The notes under the pieces are model-generated. The model was not told the origin of the DNA. It saw only the letters and a program-made list of their open reading frames with translations, and ran no database searches. Both the position numbers and the translations under genes were made by a program. From assembly GCA_023409695.1 (NCBI GenBank), contig JAEYQZ010000017.1, positions 1 to 8,243 on the forward strand: a DNA stretch of 8,243 bases, in the 5' to 3' direction. The stretch's first letter is position 1; every line of letters starts with the position of its first letter. This DNA is from Methanobacteriota archaeon (GTDB lineage Archaea; Methanobacteriota; Methanobacteria; Methanobacteriales; Methanobacteriaceae). Positions 6,598 through 8,243 of this stretch are shown here, piece after piece.

Positions 6598-7776
6598 ATG
6601 ATTTATATGGATCATTCAGCTACATCACCAGTTGATCCAGAAGTATTTGAGGCAATGAAGCCTTATTTTGTTGATAATTTTGGAAATGCATCTACTCTAT
6701 ACTCACAGGGTAGAGATGCAAGAAAAGCTATGGAAGCTGCAAGGGAACAGGTTGCATCTTTGATAGGAGCAAAACCTGAAGAAGTTATTTTTACAAGTGG
6801 AGGTACTGAATCAGATAACATTGCCATTAAAGGTACTGCATACCGCCTGAAAAATAAGGGAAATCACATAATTACAAGTGCTATAGAACACCCTGCAGTA
6901 AGGGAAACATGTAAATATTTAGAAAAAAATGGGTTTGAGGTTACTTATCTTCCTGTTTATGAAGAAGGAATTGTCAGAGTATCTGATCTGGAAGATGCAA
7001 TAACTGACAAAACTATTCTTATTACAATCATGCATGCTAACAATGAAATTGGAACTATCCAGCCAATATCAGAAATTGGTAAAATAGCGAGGGAAAATAA
7101 AATTTATTTCCACACTGACGCTGTACAGACCGTTGGTAAAATTCCAGTGAACGTAGAGGAAATGAATGTTGACATGCTATCACTTTCAGCGCATAAAGTT
7201 TATGGTCCAAAGGGAATTGGAGCATTATATGTTAAAAAAGGAGTTAGATTAGAACCTATAATTCATGGAGGGGGGCATGAAAAAGGATTAAGACCTGGAA
7301 CAGAAAACGTTTCAGGAATCGTTGGACTTGGTAAAGCATGCGAACTTGCAGAAAAAAACCTGCTGGATAATACGAAATATATAACAAATTTAAGGGACAA
7401 ATTAATAGATGGAATACTGGATTCAGTAGAACAATCTTACCTGGATGGACACAGAACAAAAAGGCTTCCAAACAATGTAAATTTAAGGTTTACAGGTATT
7501 GAAGGTGAATCATTGGTATTGCACCTTGATTCAAAAGGAGTAGCTGCTTCAACTGGTTCTGCATGTTCTTCAAAGAGTTTAGAACCTTCACATGTTTTAA
7601 TAGCACTTGGTTTAGAACATGTTGAAGCACATGGATCTCTACGTTTAACACTTGGAAAAGAAAATACAGAAGAAGAAGTAGATTACGTTATAAATGCAGT
7701 TAAAGAAGTAGTTGGAACCCTTAGAAAGCTTTCTCCGCTTTGGTGCGAGATACCTGGAGCAGAAAGGAGAGAATAA
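6598..7776 (+). CDS. nifS: Cysteine desulfurase (NifS/IscS family)
   Basis: This PLP enzyme removes sulfur from L-cysteine, giving alanine and an enzyme persulfide that is passed to a scaffold protein. The 392 residues fit group I desulfurases. It starts with MIYMDHSATSP; the cofactor region shows TSGGTESDN (66-74), ring-stacking His98 in EHPAV, Asp174 in HTDAVQ and Schiff-base Lys200 in SAHKVYGPKG. The active-site Cys323 lies in the mobile loop STGSACSS, typical of group I (NifS/IscS) rather than SufS. RPGTENV is at 232-238. The ATG follows a strong GAGGTGA (6587-6593). nifU lies 29 bases downstream, almost surely in the same operon. NifS and IscS roles cannot be told apart here; no nitrogenase gene is in the window, so a housekeeping Fe-S role is likely. 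Confidence 0.96.
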   Translation: MIYMDHSATSPVDPEVFEAMKPYFVDNFGNASTLYSQGRDARKAMEAAREQVASLIGAKPEEVIFTSGGTESDNIAIKGTAYRLKNKGNHIITSAIEHPAVRETCKYLEKNGFEVTYLPVYEEGIVRVSDLEDAITDKTILITIMHANNEIGTIQPISEIGKIARENKIYFHTDAVQTVGKIPVNVEEMNVDMLSLSAHKVYGPKGIGALYVKKGVRLEPIIHGGGHEKGLRPGTENVSGIVGLGKACELAEKNLLDNTKYITNLRDKLIDGILDSVEQSYLDGHRTKRLPNNVNLRFTGIEGESLVLHLDSKGVAASTGSACSSKSLEPSHVLIALGLEHVEAHGSLRLTLGKENTEEEVDYVINAVKEVVGTLRKLSPLWCEIPGAERRE

Positions 7777-7805
7777 ATTAATTTAGGTGTAGTGAGGTTG
7801 ATTAT

Positions 7806-8225
7806 ATGTATAGTGACAAAGTAATGGACCATTTTCAAAATCCAAGAAATGTTGGTGAAATAGAAGATGCAGATGGTGTTGGAACTGTAGGAAACCCTAC
7901 CTGCGGAGATCTAATGACAATTTATATTAAAGTTAAAGATAACGTTATTGAAGATGTTAAATTCAAAACATTTGGTTGTGGGGCAGCTATTGCAACAAGC
8001 AGTATGATAACAGAAATGGCAGTTGGAAAAACAATCGAAGAAGCACTGGAAATTACAAGAAATGATGTTGCAAATGAGCTTGAAGGTCTTCCACCAGTTA
8101 AGATGCACTGTTCGAACCTTGCTGCAGATGCATTACACGCTGCAATTGACAATTACAAGGAAAAGATAGGGGAAAAGAAAAAGGAAGAACCCGAAGGTAA
8201 AGATATTTGTCCAAGTTGTGGATAA
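7806..8225 (+). CDS. nifU: Fe-S cluster assembly scaffold (NifU N-terminal/IscU type)
   Basis: This scaffold takes sulfur from the desulfurase and builds a transient Fe-S cluster for target proteins. Its 139 residues correspond to IscU alone; the ferredoxin and Nfu domains of full NifU are absent. The three cluster ligands are Cys33 in NPTCGD, Cys58 in GCGAAIATSS and Cys102 in MHCSNLA, with Asp35, which helps control cluster release. The canonical LPPVK (95-99), the chaperone-binding motif, precedes Cys102. After about residue 118 comes a charged linker (KEKIGEKKKEEPEGKD) and a terminal CPSCG, adding a CxxC pair not found in E. coli IscU. The ATG follows GTGAGG (7792-7797). It is translated from the nifS operon, and the stop is intact 18 bases before the window end. 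Confidence 0.96.
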   Translation: MYSDKVMDHFQNPRNVGEIEDADGVGTVGNPTCGDLMTIYIKVKDNVIEDVKFKTFGCGAAIATSSMITEMAVGKTIEEALEITRNDVANELEGLPPVKMHCSNLAADALHAAIDNYKEKIGEKKKEEPEGKDICPSCG

Positions 8226-8243
8226 ATCTAAAACCTTATTTTC

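Noticed and set aside
7256..7471. Minus-strand frames inside metX, nifS and nifU (also 5070-5336, 6036-6281, 7911-8152)
   Set aside because: All are antisense to genes with intact catalytic motifs, lack Shine-Dalgarno sequences and have no recognisable domains.

Overview
The window looks like a piece of a low-GC, mesophilic methanogen chromosome, most likely a Methanobacterium-type member of the Methanobacteriales. The clues are archaeal promoter elements (an exact TTTATATA box in front of a tRNA gene), oligo-T terminators, Shine-Dalgarno sequences of the GAGGTGA type, an archaeal HTH regulator of the COG2522 type, and a homoserine O-acetyltransferase fused to CBS domains. The species assignment is inference.

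Nearly every gene concerns cysteine, homocysteine or sulfur transfer. From left to right: cysE (+, serine acetyltransferase); a cysteine-rich HTH regulator (+); cysS (-, cysteinyl-tRNA synthetase), convergent with the regulator; tRNA-Cys(GCA) (-), upstream of cysS on the same strand; then, divergent from the tRNA, O-acetylhomoserine sulfhydrylase (metY type, +), metX-CBS (+), nifS/iscS (+) and nifU/iscU (+).

The products connect as follows. CysE makes O-acetylserine for cysteine synthesis (no cysteine synthase gene lies in the window). CysRS loads cysteine on tRNA-Cys. MetX acetylates homoserine and the MetY-type enzyme replaces the acetate with sulfide to give homocysteine. NifS takes sulfur from cysteine and NifU assembles Fe-S clusters with it.

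The most interesting signal is a 14-bp palindrome, ATAACAWWTGTTAT. It occurs upstream of the regulator gene (857-870) and between tRNA-Cys and metY (3406-3419), and a 12/14 version (3248-3261) overlaps the tRNA-Cys TATA box. The regulator has an N-terminal HTH and a C-terminal set of six cysteines (CxxC-x9-C-x12-CxxC-x11-C). I infer that it is an autoregulated, metal-, Fe-S- or thiol-sensing repressor of a cysteine/sulfur regulon. Further points are a long inverted-repeat-rich leader between tRNA-Cys and cysS, an apparent C73 discriminator in the tRNA-Cys, a CysRS with a single cysteine, and structured leaders before metX and nifS. I see no CRISPR array, insertion sequence or phage gene.
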